From Erysipelotrichaceae bacterium (GTDB lineage: Bacteria > Bacillota_I > Bacilli_A > Erysipelotrichales > Erysipelotrichaceae), in contig JAFRKI010000002.1 in NCBI GenBank assembly GCA_017431825.1, forward strand, positions 281,863 to 345,862: DNA of 64,000 nucleotides, read 5' to 3'. How positions within the stretch are numbered: position 1 is the first letter of the stretch; each line of letters begins with the position of its first letter. The notes beneath the pieces are model-generated. The model had not been told where the DNA came from. It did not search any database and saw only the letters and a list, made by a program, of their open reading frames with translations. Made by a program: the position numbers and the translations under genes. Positions 55,352-64,000 of this stretch are shown piece by piece.

Positions 55352-57565
55352 TTAATCTTTCTTTTTACCGAAGAATCTTCTTTCACCCTTGGATTTCTCT
55401 TCCTTTTTCTCTTCTGCTGGAGCCTTTTCTTCGGTCTTTTCTTTCTTTTCCTTTTTCGGCTTTTCCGGCTTAGGAAGCAGTTCCTTGGCTGATACGTTCA
55501 CTCTGCCCTTTTCGTCTATCTCCATGACCTTGACCTTGATCTTGTCACCGATCTTGAGAACGTCTTCCGGTTTCTCGACTCTTTCATGGGAGATCTTGGA
55601 TACATGCAGTAAAGCGTCAGTGCCCTTGAAGAGTTCCACGAAAGCACCGAACTTTTCGAGTCTTACGACGGTCGCATCATAGATGTCACCGATCTTGGCT
55701 TCTCTGGTGATGTCTTCGATGATGGCCTTGGCCTTGTTGATGGTATCTCTGTCCATATGGTAGAGTACGACCTTGCCGTCATCGTCGATGTCGATCTTGA
55801 TGTCGTCGCACTCGGCGATGATCTTATTGATCTGTTCACCGCCCTTGCCGATGACGTCTCTGATCTTGTCGACAGGGATCATGAAGGTATCCATCTTAGG
55901 TGCATACTTGGATACGTCTTTTCTAGGTTCGGCGATGCAGGCTTCCATGTTGTCGAGGATCTCCATCCTGCCCTTCTTGGCCTGAGCCAGAGCTTCCTGG
56001 AAGACTTCTCTGGAGATACCGGTACACTTGATATCCATCTGTAAGGCCGTGATGCCCTCTCTTGTACCGGCGACCTTGAAGTCCATGTCGCCGTAATGGT
56101 CTTCCATACCCTGGATATCGGTAAGGATCGAATAGGAATCGCCGACTTCTATAAGACCCATAGCCACACCGGCTACCGGAGCCTTGATCGGAACACCGGC
56201 GGCCATTAAGGACATGGAACCGGCACAGATCGAAGCCTGGGAGCTGGAACCGTTGGATTCGACGACTTCCGCTACCGTTCTGATGGCATAAGGGAATTCC
56301 TCTTCGGAAGGAATGACCTGCTTAAGAGCTCTTTCGCCAAGAGCGCCGTGGCCGATCTCTCTTCTGCCAGGTGAACCCATTCTGCCTACTTCACCTACGG
56401 AATAAGGAGGGAAGTTGTACTGATGCATGAATCTCTTTTCATCGACTTCCGTCAGGTCATCAATGATCTGATTATCGCCTAAAGGACCTAAGGTCGTAAC
56501 GGAAATGACCTGAGTCTGTCCTCTGGTAAACATGGCTGAACCGTGAACTCTAGGCAGCAGATCTACCTGGGAATCAAGAGGTCTGATCTCATCGAGAGCT
56601 CTGCCGTCAGGTCTGATCTTTTCAACACTGATCAGTCTTCTGACTTCACCGGCAATGATCTCGGTACAGTATTCACCGGCCTGTTTTACCAGCTTCTCTC
56701 TGTCTTTCTCGGATAATGATTCATCATTCTCAAAATGATCCTTCATTTCCTGAGTGAGGCTTTCCTGAGCATTATAGGATTCCAGCTTGTCATGGATGGA
56801 AACGGCTGCTTCCAGTCTTTCCCTGCCGTTGGCATCGATGTATTCCCTGACTGCCGGATCGATCTCATAAAGCACGACTTCCATCTTTTCCTTGCCGACC
56901 TTGGCAATGATCTCTTTCTGGAAACGGCACAGTTCCTGGACCTTTTCATGACCGAACATCAGGGCATCCAGCATCAGGTCTTCCGATACTTCCTTGGCAC
57001 CGGCTTCGACCATGTCGAGTGCTTCTTCCGTACCGGCAACCGTCAGATCGATCAGAGATTCTTCAGCCTGGGCAACCGTCGGATTGACGATGAATTCACC
57101 GTTGACATAACCGACCTTGACACCGGCGACCGGACCGTTGAACGGAATGTTGGAAATGCAGATGGCAAGTGAAGCACCAAATAAAGCCGCCATTTCAGCA
57201 GAACAGTCGGTATCGGCTGATAGGACGGTATTGACTACCTGTACTTCGTTTCGAAATCCTTCGGCAAATAAAGGCCTGATAGGTCTGTCTATCAGCCTTG
57301 CGGTAAGCGTAGCATGTTCAGACGGTCTTCCTTCTCTTCTAAGGAAACCACCCGGGATCTTACCTACTGAATAGAGTTTTTCTTCAAAAGATACTGTAAG
57401 TGGGAAAAAGTCAGTATCTTTGGCGACATTTGATGCGCATGCAGTAGATAAAGTAACAGTGTCCTCATAACGGACCAGAACAGACCCCCCAGCCTGTTTT
57501 GCGATTTCACCGGTCTCGACGCTTAACTTACGACCGTAGAAATCAAGAGTAAATACTTCTTTCAT
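55352..57565 (-). CDS. pnp: Polynucleotide phosphorylase
   Basis: 737 residues. Phosphorolytic 3'-5' exoribonuclease. Two RNase PH domains ([53 protein letters not shown]), KH domain ([18 protein letters not shown]), S1 domain ([20 protein letters not shown]), then a Lys/Glu-rich tail ([20 protein letters not shown]) of about 40 residues. The third degradosome-type nuclease of the window with RNase Y and RNase J. Extended -10 promoter upstream. Confidence 0.98.
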   Translation of the reverse strand: MKEVFTLDFYGRKLSVETGEIAKQAGGSVLVRYEDTVTLSTACASNVAKDTDFFPLTVSFEEKLYSVGKIPGGFLRREGRPSEHATLTARLIDRPIRPLFAEGFRNEVQVVNTVLSADTDCSAEMAALFGASLAICISNIPFNGPVAGVKVGYVNGEFIVNPTVAQAEESLIDLTVAGTEEALDMVEAGAKEVSEDLMLDALMFGHEKVQELCRFQKEIIAKVGKEKMEVVLYEIDPAVREYIDANGRERLEAAVSIHDKLESYNAQESLTQEMKDHFENDESLSEKDREKLVKQAGEYCTEIIAGEVRRLISVEKIRPDGRALDEIRPLDSQVDLLPRVHGSAMFTRGQTQVISVTTLGPLGDNQIIDDLTEVDEKRFMHQYNFPPYSVGEVGRMGSPGRREIGHGALGERALKQVIPSEEEFPYAIRTVAEVVESNGSSSQASICAGSMSLMAAGVPIKAPVAGVAMGLIEVGDSYSILTDIQGMEDHYGDMDFKVAGTREGITALQMDIKCTGISREVFQEALAQAKKGRMEILDNMEACIAEPRKDVSKYAPKMDTFMIPVDKIRDVIGKGGEQINKIIAECDDIKIDIDDDGKVVLYHMDRDTINKAKAIIEDITREAKIGDIYDATVVRLEKFGAFVELFKGTDALLHVSKISHERVEKPEDVLKIGDKIKVKVMEIDEKGRVNVSAKELLPKPEKPKKEKKEKTEEKAPAEEKKEEKSKGERRFFGKKKD

Positions 57566-57597
57566 TCGTTTCTCGCTTTCTGTATATTAACTGTTTA

Positions 57598-57606
57598 ATT
57601 TTAGCA
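57598..57606 (-). promoter_or_regulatory. Promoter of pnp
   Basis: Extended -10 TGCTAAAAT on the minus strand (hexamer 57598-57603), leader of about 26 bases with AAAGCGAG before the ATG. Confidence 0.6.
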
Positions 57607-57625
57607 TAATATCCTATAAATAAGA

Positions 57626-57652
57626 AACAACTTCCTGATATAGGGAGTTGTT
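57626..57652 (-). terminator. Terminator of the HNH island
   Basis: On the minus strand AACAACTCCC, 7-base loop, GGAAGTTGTT (one mismatch), then TCTTATTT. Confidence 0.75.
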
Positions 57653-57682
57653 ATGTATCTTTCAGCCTTTATAAATTGGCAG

Positions 57683-59257
57683 TTATTTATACCCATAATA
57701 TGATAAAAGCTTTTCTATTGTTATGTATATTCTTTTTTTCTCCAGTAATTCTTTTCTTTCGCTATATAACTTTCTAATAAGCATTTCTGCATCTTTACCA
57801 TAGTGGATTCTATTATGACAGTCACTACATAAAGATATTATGTTCTCTTCAATGTCGATGCTTACATCAAAATCTCTTTGGGCAGCCATTGGAATCAGAT
57901 GATGCGGTTCGGTGTACTTAATACCAGAGTTCTTTCTAATAAATGACTTATGAGTGTGGTCATATTGACATTCAAATTTTGCGATTTTTAAAGCGTTTAA
58001 CGCTGTGCTTCTATCTCTTTTGTAGACTGTTTGGCCATTTATAAAGCTTTCTTTAGGCCGATCTTTTATATCTTTGCTATATTCTCCTGATAATTTGGAA
58101 AAATTAGAATTTTTTCTTAAATCATCATTAAGTTTATTGTCTAATTCTTCGTTTATTTCTAAACTCTTTAAATTAGGAAAAGCTTCCTCTATTGCAGCAA
58201 CTAAATCTGGTTTTAGTTTCCATTCAAATCGATTGTTTTCTACATAATTGCCCCAGAATAAAACATCCCAATATTTTTCTTTTCCATTCTCTACATGTGC
58301 TTTATTCTTTGTGTATTCTAGCACTCTCCTTGCAAGAGCAACTACTGGTTTATTATATGATTGGGCAGGAACGCCGTTCATTATTTCAAGGTTTTTACAA
58401 GTCGATGCATGGTTATGGCAAAAATATATGTCTTTCATCAGTTGAATGTTTTCTTCATGAAATATGTCCTTATTCTTAAGCATTATTTTCCATTGCTCTT
58501 TTGTTATTGGAATATTGTATTGGTATTTTTTGCTATATTGTTTATCTAGCTCTTTCTGTTCATCTTTAACCTTTTTATCTTCTCTTGAAGGTATGCTAAT
58601 TCTTTCATATAAGAACCACATAAAAATATAATTTGACCATTTTCTAGATAATACATTCTTATTCTTTTCTGCGAATAATAATCGCTGTTTATCTAAGAAA
58701 CTGGCTTCTTTTGGGAACGAAATCCCAAATTCGGTCAGAAACTCATCAATATGATTCTCGTTATAAATTGCAAAAAAGCGATCAGGGTAATAAGTGTTAA
58801 GTATTTTGTATTTGAATAGCGGCTCTAAAGGAGATTGTGTAATAGCTACAGTATCATTCTTAGCTCCAAATTCTATTAGTTCACATATTTCCCCCTTAAC
58901 TATTTCAAGCGCATCGTTCAAATCACTTCCATAACCATTTTTAATTAAATAAGTTCTTTCTTTACTTCCTCTTTTTGGTTTTCCATAATAAACACAGAAT
59001 TTTCTTGAAGGAGATCCGTGTATTTCTCCTAACTCATTTAATTCGTTTTCGATACGGTAGCAAAAGGTTCGATAATTTTTAAATCCGGCAGTTTTAAAAC
59101 CTATACAATACTCTTCTTTTGACAAGCCTTTAATATGATCGACACTATAATCATCCACGAACGTTTGTCTGATCTTATCCAATTTCTTTTCTTCTTTAAT
59201 AAGCTTGGGAATTTGACTTTGGTATTTGTATATTTCATCATTGATATAATCATTCAT
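57683..59257 (-). CDS. HNH endonuclease with McrB-like N-terminal segment
   Basis: 524 residues. The C-terminal 100 residues form an HNH nuclease: CQYDHTHKSF, EPHHLIPMAAQRDFD, ENIISLCSDCHNRIHYG. Upstream, KYKILNTYYPDRFFAIYNEN with HIDEFLTEFG resembles the segment ahead of the AAA+ domain in McrB-type restriction proteins, which also read a modified or foreign DNA signal; no ATPase domain is present. The rest is unfamiliar. Codons are very AT-rich against pnp next door. SD AAAGGAT. Last of a four-gene island; most likely a restriction or phage-defence nuclease. Confidence 0.8.
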   Translation of the reverse strand: MNDYINDEIYKYQSQIPKLIKEEKKLDKIRQTFVDDYSVDHIKGLSKEEYCIGFKTAGFKNYRTFCYRIENELNELGEIHGSPSRKFCVYYGKPKRGSKERTYLIKNGYGSDLNDALEIVKGEICELIEFGAKNDTVAITQSPLEPLFKYKILNTYYPDRFFAIYNENHIDEFLTEFGISFPKEASFLDKQRLLFAEKNKNVLSRKWSNYIFMWFLYERISIPSREDKKVKDEQKELDKQYSKKYQYNIPITKEQWKIMLKNKDIFHEENIQLMKDIYFCHNHASTCKNLEIMNGVPAQSYNKPVVALARRVLEYTKNKAHVENGKEKYWDVLFWGNYVENNRFEWKLKPDLVAAIEEAFPNLKSLEINEELDNKLNDDLRKNSNFSKLSGEYSKDIKDRPKESFINGQTVYKRDRSTALNALKIAKFECQYDHTHKSFIRKNSGIKYTEPHHLIPMAAQRDFDVSIDIEENIISLCSDCHNRIHYGKDAEMLIRKLYSERKELLEKKRIYITIEKLLSYYGYK

Positions 59258-59303
59258 ACGATTATCCTTTATTTATATTTGTCTCCAAATCTTTGACAGT
59301 TCC

Positions 59304-60320
59304 TTAACTATATAAATCCAATTTCTTGGATGCTGTTTGCACTAATTCCTGAACTTCGGCATCATTCTCAAGATTTAATTCCGCAATTGAGCTATTGATG
59401 TCCTTGATTACACCCTGATTTATATAACTCAGCATATCACTATACTGTTTTCTAGTATCATTTGTTTCAATTAGAAACTGTCTATCCAATACGGTCTGCT
59501 TTGCTTCCTTGAATTCATCGGTTATTGCAGTTACTAATAGATCCGTCTGATACTGATTATTGCCTTCCTCTATGAATGCATAATCTTGTAAGCATTCAAC
59601 AAACTTGCCCGTTGTTAATTTATCGAAGACTTCCATCCAGGAATCATGACTCATGTGCCATTTTTGCTTATCCCTGTTATTGTAGTAATATATTTCATCG
59701 AAGTTAACAAGAGTGCATGCCATCATTGATGAGAGAGCCATAATTGCATATAACACGTCACCCCTATTGTTACATGTTTCATTCATAAACACTTTAATCA
59801 TCAGTTTTAATACTGTGTTTTCACTGGAAATAAGCTCTCTATACTTTTCTTCAGAGTACTCTTTGCCAATTTTCCTTGAATCAAGCATATCTTTATAATC
59901 TTCTAAAACATTGTCAAACTTATAGAAAGTTTCGTTTTCATTAACGTCTAAGATTGTTTTTGCAACACCCTTAATATCATCGCTCATTTTTTTCAATTCT
60001 TTATCGATGATATAAAAACCGGCAACTGTCGAACATAAATTTGCTATGCCAACAATTGAACTGAATTTAAGTAACGCACCGCTAATTTCTGCTATCTTAT
60101 TTAAATCAACTGCGGAATTATTTAGTTTTTCTGCATTTTTTAGGAGAGATTGCGCTAAGTTTTGAACTTCTTCTTTAGAATCTTTGTTTGATTCCTTAAT
60201 AATTATTTTGGCAAAGTCTTTATATTTTCCTTTTGCCTGCCTAGTGACAACTTCAAAAACCTTTTTACCGTATTTGTTCACAAACTCTTCCATGGTCATC
60301 TCTATTGCTTTGTTTGCCAT
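59304..60320 (-). CDS. Unknown helical protein with membrane-inserting segments
   Basis: 338 residues from MANKAIEMTMEEFVNKYGKK; GGTGGAGG upstream supports this ATG, not the one ten codons earlier. Strongly helical: N-terminal amphipathic helices, a hydrophobic stretch at about 85-108 (SSIVGIANLCSTVAGFYIID) followed by KELKKMSDDIKGVAKTIL, a second at about 180-195 (LYAIMALSSMMACTLVNF). Such hydrophobic helix plus K-x-M-x-x-x-I pattern recurs in helical pore-forming or membrane-acting effectors, but I cannot name a family. AT-rich. One base after the stop of the preceding gene. Confidence 0.78.
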   Translation of the reverse strand: MANKAIEMTMEEFVNKYGKKVFEVVTRQAKGKYKDFAKIIIKESNKDSKEEVQNLAQSLLKNAEKLNNSAVDLNKIAEISGALLKFSSIVGIANLCSTVAGFYIIDKELKKMSDDIKGVAKTILDVNENETFYKFDNVLEDYKDMLDSRKIGKEYSEEKYRELISSENTVLKLMIKVFMNETCNNRGDVLYAIMALSSMMACTLVNFDEIYYYNNRDKQKWHMSHDSWMEVFDKLTTGKFVECLQDYAFIEEGNNQYQTDLLVTAITDEFKEAKQTVLDRQFLIETNDTRKQYSDMLSYINQGVIKDINSSIAELNLENDAEVQELVQTASKKLDLYS

Positions 60321-60321
60321 A

Positions 60322-60921
60322 TCAATCCTCCACCTCGCTTTGCGGTGCATTCATTAACATATCTAGATATAAGAGCACTAGTAAAAAATCAACGAATAGA
60401 ATTTTATTGTACTTAATATCGTAATCTGTTTTTCTGTTACTTTTATGCAAATCTTTATATGTCTTACTTTCTTTTAATCTGCTTATGGTTGATTTCAGAT
60501 AGTCCATCGAGAGATCAAAACTGAAAGTCTTTTTATCTATAAGACAATAATGATATAAAGAAACAAAGATTCTACTCACATTTTTAAGAAGGTCAATATT
60601 CGCTGCTTTTGCTTTCTTAATTTCCTTAACAGTCGTTTTTAATTTGTTAAAATACTTCTCTTCTCTGGAGCCTTTAATAAGTTTAAAAGAGGCCGCCATT
60701 TGTAGTCTTTCGGCAAAAACATCATAAAGGTCAACTTCCTTTACTGTATTTTTAATGCAAAACGCCTCAATGTAACTGCATACCTTTTCAATGTAATTCT
60801 TCTTTGTAACATCATCCTTAGTAAGATAATCAAAGGTAATTACCTCATTACTAAATTCTTTTAATTCATCGAAATAATTTTCGTTTAGGTTTTCAATGAT
60901 ATCTATTATTTCGGTTTTCAT
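60322..60921 (-). CDS. Unknown helical protein of the HNH island
   Basis: 199 residues from MKTEIIDIIENLNENYFDEL; AAAGGAGGGG upstream gives a strong SD. Predicted to be all helical and charged, with KLKTTVKEIKKAKAANIDLL and a hydrophobic C-terminal stretch KILFVDFLLVLLYLDMLMNA just before the end. No recognised domain. Follows the 52-residue gene and is followed after one base by the membrane-segment protein, so the three are surely co-translated. Confidence 0.75.
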   Translation of the reverse strand: MKTEIIDIIENLNENYFDELKEFSNEVITFDYLTKDDVTKKNYIEKVCSYIEAFCIKNTVKEVDLYDVFAERLQMAASFKLIKGSREEKYFNKLKTTVKEIKKAKAANIDLLKNVSRIFVSLYHYCLIDKKTFSFDLSMDYLKSTISRLKESKTYKDLHKSNRKTDYDIKYNKILFVDFLLVLLYLDMLMNAPQSEVED

Positions 60922-60949
60922 CGTTCCCCTCCTTTTAATTCGATTCTCA

Positions 60950-61108
60950 TTAAAGCGTTTTATAATCGATCCCCTCTTCATTGCATAGATCCTCAAGAGT
61001 AACTGTGTCGTTTAAATCAACGCTTTTCAGTGCCTCTTCAGCAGCTTTTAAGTCTTCAATATCTTCAGGTAATTCTATGCATTCTTTTTTTGTTTTGTTG
61101 TCAGTCAT
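60950..61108 (-). CDS. Small acidic protein, first gene of the HNH island
   Basis: 52 residues, ATG at 61106-61108 with GGAGG six bases upstream. Starts MTDNKTKKECIELPEDIEDL, continues with Ala/Glu-rich helix KAAEEALKSVDLND and ends EEGIDYKTL. Two cysteines, net negative charge. Sits in the antitoxin, regulator or leader-peptide position ahead of three larger genes. No family recognised. Confidence 0.7.
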   Translation of the reverse strand: MTDNKTKKECIELPEDIEDLKAAEEALKSVDLNDTVTLEDLCNEEGIDYKTL

Positions 61109-61133
61109 ATATTCCTCCGTTATTTAACAGCTT

Positions 61134-61161
61134 ATTGTACAACGATTAACGGTCAAAACAA
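61134..61161 (-). promoter_or_regulatory. Promoter of the HNH island
   Basis: On the minus strand TTGTTT (61156-61161), 16 bases, TACAAT (61134-61139), then a short leader with GGAGG. Confidence 0.6.
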
Positions 61162-61169
61162 CAACATTT

Positions 61170-62138
61170 TTACTTGGTTATTGCCACCAGCAACGTCCCT
61201 ACAATAAACAGTCCTATCGAACTTGCCAAGAGGATCTTTGTTTTTCTTGATATGCCCGCAAACTCCTTATAGTACATGCCCCAGAAGATGGTCCACAAGC
61301 TCGATGTCCTTCCTAAAAGGAAAGATATCGTAGCTGTTAAAGCCGGCATCGAATAGATCGATATCAGATTGCCTCCGTAATGACATGCTCCACAGATAAC
61401 ACCATAGATAAGAGGCTTCTTGTCTTCATTTAAGCACAGTACCGTACTCCACATCTTTTTGTATGAGAAATAGAATAATGACAGTATCAGCACCGATATG
61501 AATGATCCTGTAGCCATATAGGCACAGGTCAGGATCGGAGGTATACCATTAGCCGTACCGGCAGCTACACCTATGGACCACCCATTGGTCAGGAATGCTG
61601 CCATCAGCATCAGTATCAGTATCCTTAGAGTTATGGTATTCCTGCTGTTTTTAATGCCTCTGTCGATGTTGCGCATATATGATGCATAAGCGGAAGTTAT
61701 GGCACCCACTATATAAACGATGGAGATCAGGATAATAAGTCCTATACCCTTTTCCGGTATTCCTTCTTCGATGATCGAAGTTATGATGCCCAGTATCACA
61801 CCTACTCCTGAACTTACGGTAGTGGACAGTATCATTCCCACATCCCTTATGACCGTAACATTACAGAAGATACCCATGGACATCATGGCTCCGCCCAGGA
61901 TTACCCTGGGAATGATATCTAAATAGGCTTTTGAAGCAGCAACGATTCCTTCAGGCAAAAGATATGGTGCCAGTATCAAAGTAATTATCCAGATAAACAC
62001 AAAAGAAAAGGCATACAGCCAGAAAATGAGTCCGCTGATCGGATATCCTTTAAGATGTTTCGCTGTCTGCATCCAGCTGCCCCATAATGCTGCCGCAAAC
62101 AGGGTCAGGATGAATGATGCGCCGACTGAAAAATACAT
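61170..62138 (-). CDS. GRP/RhaT-type sugar transporter
   Basis: 322 residues, ten transmembrane helices, no signal peptide. Drug/metabolite superfamily, glucose-ribose porter branch: start SFILTLFAAALWGSWMQTAK, GLIFWLYAFSFVFIW, then ICGACHYGGNLISIYSMPAL and LLGRTSSLWTIFWGMYYKEF near the end. Likely proton-driven uptake of a sugar; the substrate cannot be told. No catabolic genes adjoin. The ATG is eight bases after a TATAAT and lacks an SD. Confidence 0.87.
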   Translation of the reverse strand: MYFSVGASFILTLFAAALWGSWMQTAKHLKGYPISGLIFWLYAFSFVFIWIITLILAPYLLPEGIVAASKAYLDIIPRVILGGAMMSMGIFCNVTVIRDVGMILSTTVSSGVGVILGIITSIIEEGIPEKGIGLIILISIVYIVGAITSAYASYMRNIDRGIKNSRNTITLRILILMLMAAFLTNGWSIGVAAGTANGIPPILTCAYMATGSFISVLILSLFYFSYKKMWSTVLCLNEDKKPLIYGVICGACHYGGNLISIYSMPALTATISFLLGRTSSLWTIFWGMYYKEFAGISRKTKILLASSIGLFIVGTLLVAITK

Positions 62139-62146
62139 ACAGACTT

Positions 62147-62152
62147 ATTATA
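62147..62152 (-). promoter_or_regulatory. -10 box of the sugar transporter, near-leaderless
   Basis: TATAAT on the minus strand, then eight bases (AAGTCTGT) and ATG; predicted leader 0-2 bases. Confidence 0.45.
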
Positions 62153-62154
62153 TC

Positions 62155-62232
62155 TTAATGAAAGCCAAACATTCTAAGAACGAACTTCAATCCTTTGATC
62201 GTGCAGTAGATGACGATGATGATCTCCAGCAT
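62155..62232 (-). CDS. Possible 25-residue hydrophobic peptide
   Basis: ATG at 62230-62232 preceded by AAGGGGAG (seven bases away), then 25 codons and TAA. Begins MLEIIIVIYCTIKG, a hydrophobic helix followed by a basic, aromatic tail (LKFVLRMFGFH). Size and shape recall type I toxin or small membrane peptides. Stop lies just upstream of the transporter -10 box. Too short to judge by length alone. Confidence 0.42.
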   Translation of the reverse strand: MLEIIIVIYCTIKGLKFVLRMFGFH

Positions 62233-62333
62233 ATTTCTCTCCCCTTTCTTCAGTTTTTATGGTAAAGAAGCAGCTGGGCTAAAAATATGCCAGTATTAGT
62301 TACAAATGCTATAACTCATCCTTTAGTATTATT

Positions 62334-63608
62334 TTATTCAAGTTCTTCTACCCATTCGCCGTTTTTATCAGCGACCCAGCAATCTATTCCTATCCGATAC
62401 CATGTGTAATCATCTTCTTTTACAGTTTCGAAATAAGGTAGGATGTTTCCTTTTTCAACTCTGCCCATGAGATTGCCTGATGTTGATGGTTCGCTCCTTA
62501 ATCTGATTGAATCTGCTAATATGCAGATATATTTCATTCCAAGGTCATCTACTTTATAATTGCTAACTCTTAATGTTTCTTCGTCTAAAGTTATGTCGTT
62601 ATCAAGTATATAACTTATATCAATTCTTCCGGTTCTGCCATTATATATAACCCAAGCTTTACCATCACATAATTCTGTAGCCTTATCAAAAACAGAATCT
62701 ATAATAACGTTGCCATTAGTATCTATATAGCCCCATTTTCCATCTTTTTTTACTGGGGCTATACCTTCAAAGAAATCGCCACCATCATCATACCCTTCAA
62801 CTATTACCCTTCCATTTGAATCAATATAAGTGGTGTTTTTACCATCTTCATACGAAAACCTGGCGATATTAGATGTAAAGTTTCTAGCCATCATTTCTTC
62901 GCTTACATTCAAGAGATTATAACTGCTTTTGTTAAGTACAACATAGCCATCAATATAGCCATTCCCTTCGCTTATACCGCCGTCTTCATAAAGATATGAT
63001 TTGATCAGATAGGTATAGCTCTGGTCCGTGTATGCTGCATCATTTTCTACTATACCAAATGTAAAATCATCAACATAAAACAAATACATTGTGCCGTCAT
63101 TTTTAACAGTAAAATGTTGTTTTGGTCCAATCGCCCCATAAGTCTTAATAGTAGGTTCTACTGAATAATCGCTATTTAAATAAAACCATCCTTCACGGGA
63201 ATTAGGACCAAGATTATTATAAGGGCTGACAAAGAATAAACACATATCATTAATACCCTTATCAACTTTAAAATAGCTTTCGTTATTAATCTGAACCTTC
63301 AGATTTCCCGAACCGTCCAAAACACCGATTAATCCTTTTTTTGACACAATCAAACCACCGTTTTCATACAATTCATACGGAGTATTAACGTTTCTTATAA
63401 ACTCATTTTCAAGATAATCGATATTTAAATGTTTATTACAGTTAAAGTCAACTGTTATATCATCAAATTCAAATACTGGATCAACGACCCATATTTGTGA
63501 ATAATCAATTGTTTTATCCAATTCAGAATCTGATCCGCTTTCGACTGTCTTATAAGAACAGGAGCAAATAAGACATATCAAAATTAGAAACAATAAAAAC
63601 CTTTTCAT
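62334..63608 (-). CDS. WG-repeat and SH3-domain lipoprotein
   Basis: 424 residues. Lipoprotein signal MKRFLLFLILICLICSCSYK. Middle contains WG-type beta repeats: YIDSNGRVIVEGYDDGGDFF, then EGIAPVKKDGKWGYIDTNGN and VIIDSVFDKATELCDGKAWV. The C-terminus is a bacterial SH3 domain (ILADSIRLRSEPSTSGNLMG, GNILPYFETVKEDDYTWYRI) of the wall-binding sort. Probably surface-exposed. AT-rich against the adjoining permease gene. Its ATG (63606-63608) lies inside a hairpin. Confidence 0.88.
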   Translation of the reverse strand: MKRFLLFLILICLICSCSYKTVESGSDSELDKTIDYSQIWVVDPVFEFDDITVDFNCNKHLNIDYLENEFIRNVNTPYELYENGGLIVSKKGLIGVLDGSGNLKVQINNESYFKVDKGINDMCLFFVSPYNNLGPNSREGWFYLNSDYSVEPTIKTYGAIGPKQHFTVKNDGTMYLFYVDDFTFGIVENDAAYTDQSYTYLIKSYLYEDGGISEGNGYIDGYVVLNKSSYNLLNVSEEMMARNFTSNIARFSYEDGKNTTYIDSNGRVIVEGYDDGGDFFEGIAPVKKDGKWGYIDTNGNVIIDSVFDKATELCDGKAWVIYNGRTGRIDISYILDNDITLDEETLRVSNYKVDDLGMKYICILADSIRLRSEPSTSGNLMGRVEKGNILPYFETVKEDDYTWYRIGIDCWVADKNGEWVEELE

Positions 63609-63633
63609 ATTTTAATGATAATGTATGAAAAGG
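63600..63633 (-). terminator. Hairpin spanning the WG lipoprotein start codon; likely permease terminator
   Basis: CCTTTTCATA / TATGAAAAGG, 10-bp perfect inverted repeat (63600-63609 and 63624-63633). On the minus strand it is followed by TTTTTATTGTTTC. The lipoprotein ATG is in the 3' arm; a TATCAT (63615-63620) lies six bases before that ATG. Confidence 0.6.
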
Positions 63634-63669
63634 CTGGTTTTCTATAGTATTGTTGATAATTATGACTAC

Positions 63670-64000
63670 CTATTCTACCGACTTAAGTGATTCCACCATC
63701 TTTATTTCCCTTAACGGCTTCATCTCAAAGAGGAAGACTATCAGGGTAAAGCCGATGGTGATGATGAAAGCCAGCGAATATGACAGAACCTTTATGTTCA
63801 TTCCGAACATGACCATCTCCATGTTTATGACGTTCATGATGAAGTGGTGTTCAAGAGTGCCCAAAGGTATGCCGATAAAAGAACCGATGATACTCAGGAT
63901 CATGATCTCCTTGAAGATGTAGGTGTTGACTTCATGACTGTTGAAGCCGAGGACTTTTAAGGTGGCTATCTCCCTGATCCTCTCGGAGATATTGACCTGG
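63670..64000 (-). CDS. FtsX-like ABC transporter permease, C-terminal part
   Basis: 110 residues visible; the N-terminus is beyond the right edge. QVNISERIREIATLKVLGFN followed by YIFKEIMILSIIGSFIGIPLG is the conserved FtsX/MacB permease loop and helix; two more membrane helices follow, and the stop is at 63670. Probably part of an ABC exporter of the antimicrobial-peptide or lipoprotein type. Higher GC than the lipoprotein gene next to it. Confidence 0.9.
   Translation of the reverse strand, partial: QVNISERIREIATLKVLGFNSHEVNTYIFKEIMILSIIGSFIGIPLGTLEHHFIMNVINMEMVMFGMNIKVLSYSLAFIITIGFTLIVFLFEMKPLREIKMVESLKSVE

Overview
The window is a compact stretch of a low-GC Gram-positive chromosome with the standard genetic code (TGA is used as a stop, TGG as Trp). 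Several gene groups are typical of Bacilli and Erysipelotrichia: sufCDSUB, hrcA-grpE-dnaK-dnaJ, gpsB-rnpB with recU-pbp1A, rny-ymdB, truB-ribF, pgsA-recA, coaD-rsmD-ftsW, polA-mutM-coaE-dnaB-dnaI and pfkA-pyk. There is no outer-membrane gene and no sporulation gene. The short SufD, the one-domain RibF and the operon layout make an Erysipelotrichaceae-like gut or oral Firmicute my best guess. This is an inference, not an identification.

Layout. 1-7.4 kb (minus): SUF iron-sulfur operon, then a decayed BspA-like leucine-rich surface protein gene, then priA running off the left edge. 7.5-11.1 kb (plus): PrsA-like foldase, lipoprotein, HIT protein, iron alcohol dehydrogenase. 11.2-13.5 kb (minus): RNase Y and YmdB. 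13.6-17.2 kb (plus): MutT-like NUDIX gene, AT-rich PLD/SF2 helicase/DUF3427 gene, small lipoprotein. 17.3-20.3 kb (minus): recA, pgsA, nitroreductase, RNase P RNA, gpsB. 20.4-24.1 kb (plus): recU and a class A PBP. 24.1-27.1 kb (minus): Asp23-like, rsmF, ribF, truB. 27.2-28.7 kb (plus): TtcA-like thiolase and a radical SAM protein. 28.7-36.7 kb (minus): SPOUT methyltransferase and the HrcA/CIRCE heat-shock cluster ending in clpB. 36.8-39.0 kb (minus): coaD, rsmD, ftsW. 39.1-41.4 kb (plus): def and RNase J. 41.5-43.4 kb (minus): small membrane protein and aldehyde dehydrogenase. 43.4-54.7 kb (minus): a tightly packed nine-gene run from a ZnuA-like lipoprotein through polA, mutM, coaE, dnaB, dnaI, pfkA and pyk to an unusual dehydrogenase-like/HAD fusion. 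54.7-57.6 kb (minus): trmB and pnp. 57.7-61.1 kb (minus): AT-rich four-gene accessory island with an HNH nuclease. 61.2-64 kb (minus): GRP-type transporter, possible 25-residue peptide, WG/SH3 lipoprotein, end of an FtsX-type permease.

Two things stand out. First, at least ten genes (priA, pgsA, asp23-like, truB, ttcA-like, the SPOUT gene, ftsW, the ZnuA-like gene, trmB, mutT-like) have a -10-like hexamer exactly six bases before the ATG and no usable Shine-Dalgarno. That is the architecture of leaderless mRNAs, mixed here with ordinary SD-led genes. Second, the 57.7-61.1 kb island (52-residue acidic protein, two helical proteins, an HNH protein with a McrB-like segment) has its own promoter and terminator and looks like a candidate defence or conflict system.

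No stretch longer than about 300 bases lacks a gene or RNA. I saw no tRNA, CRISPR array, insertion sequence or riboswitch.
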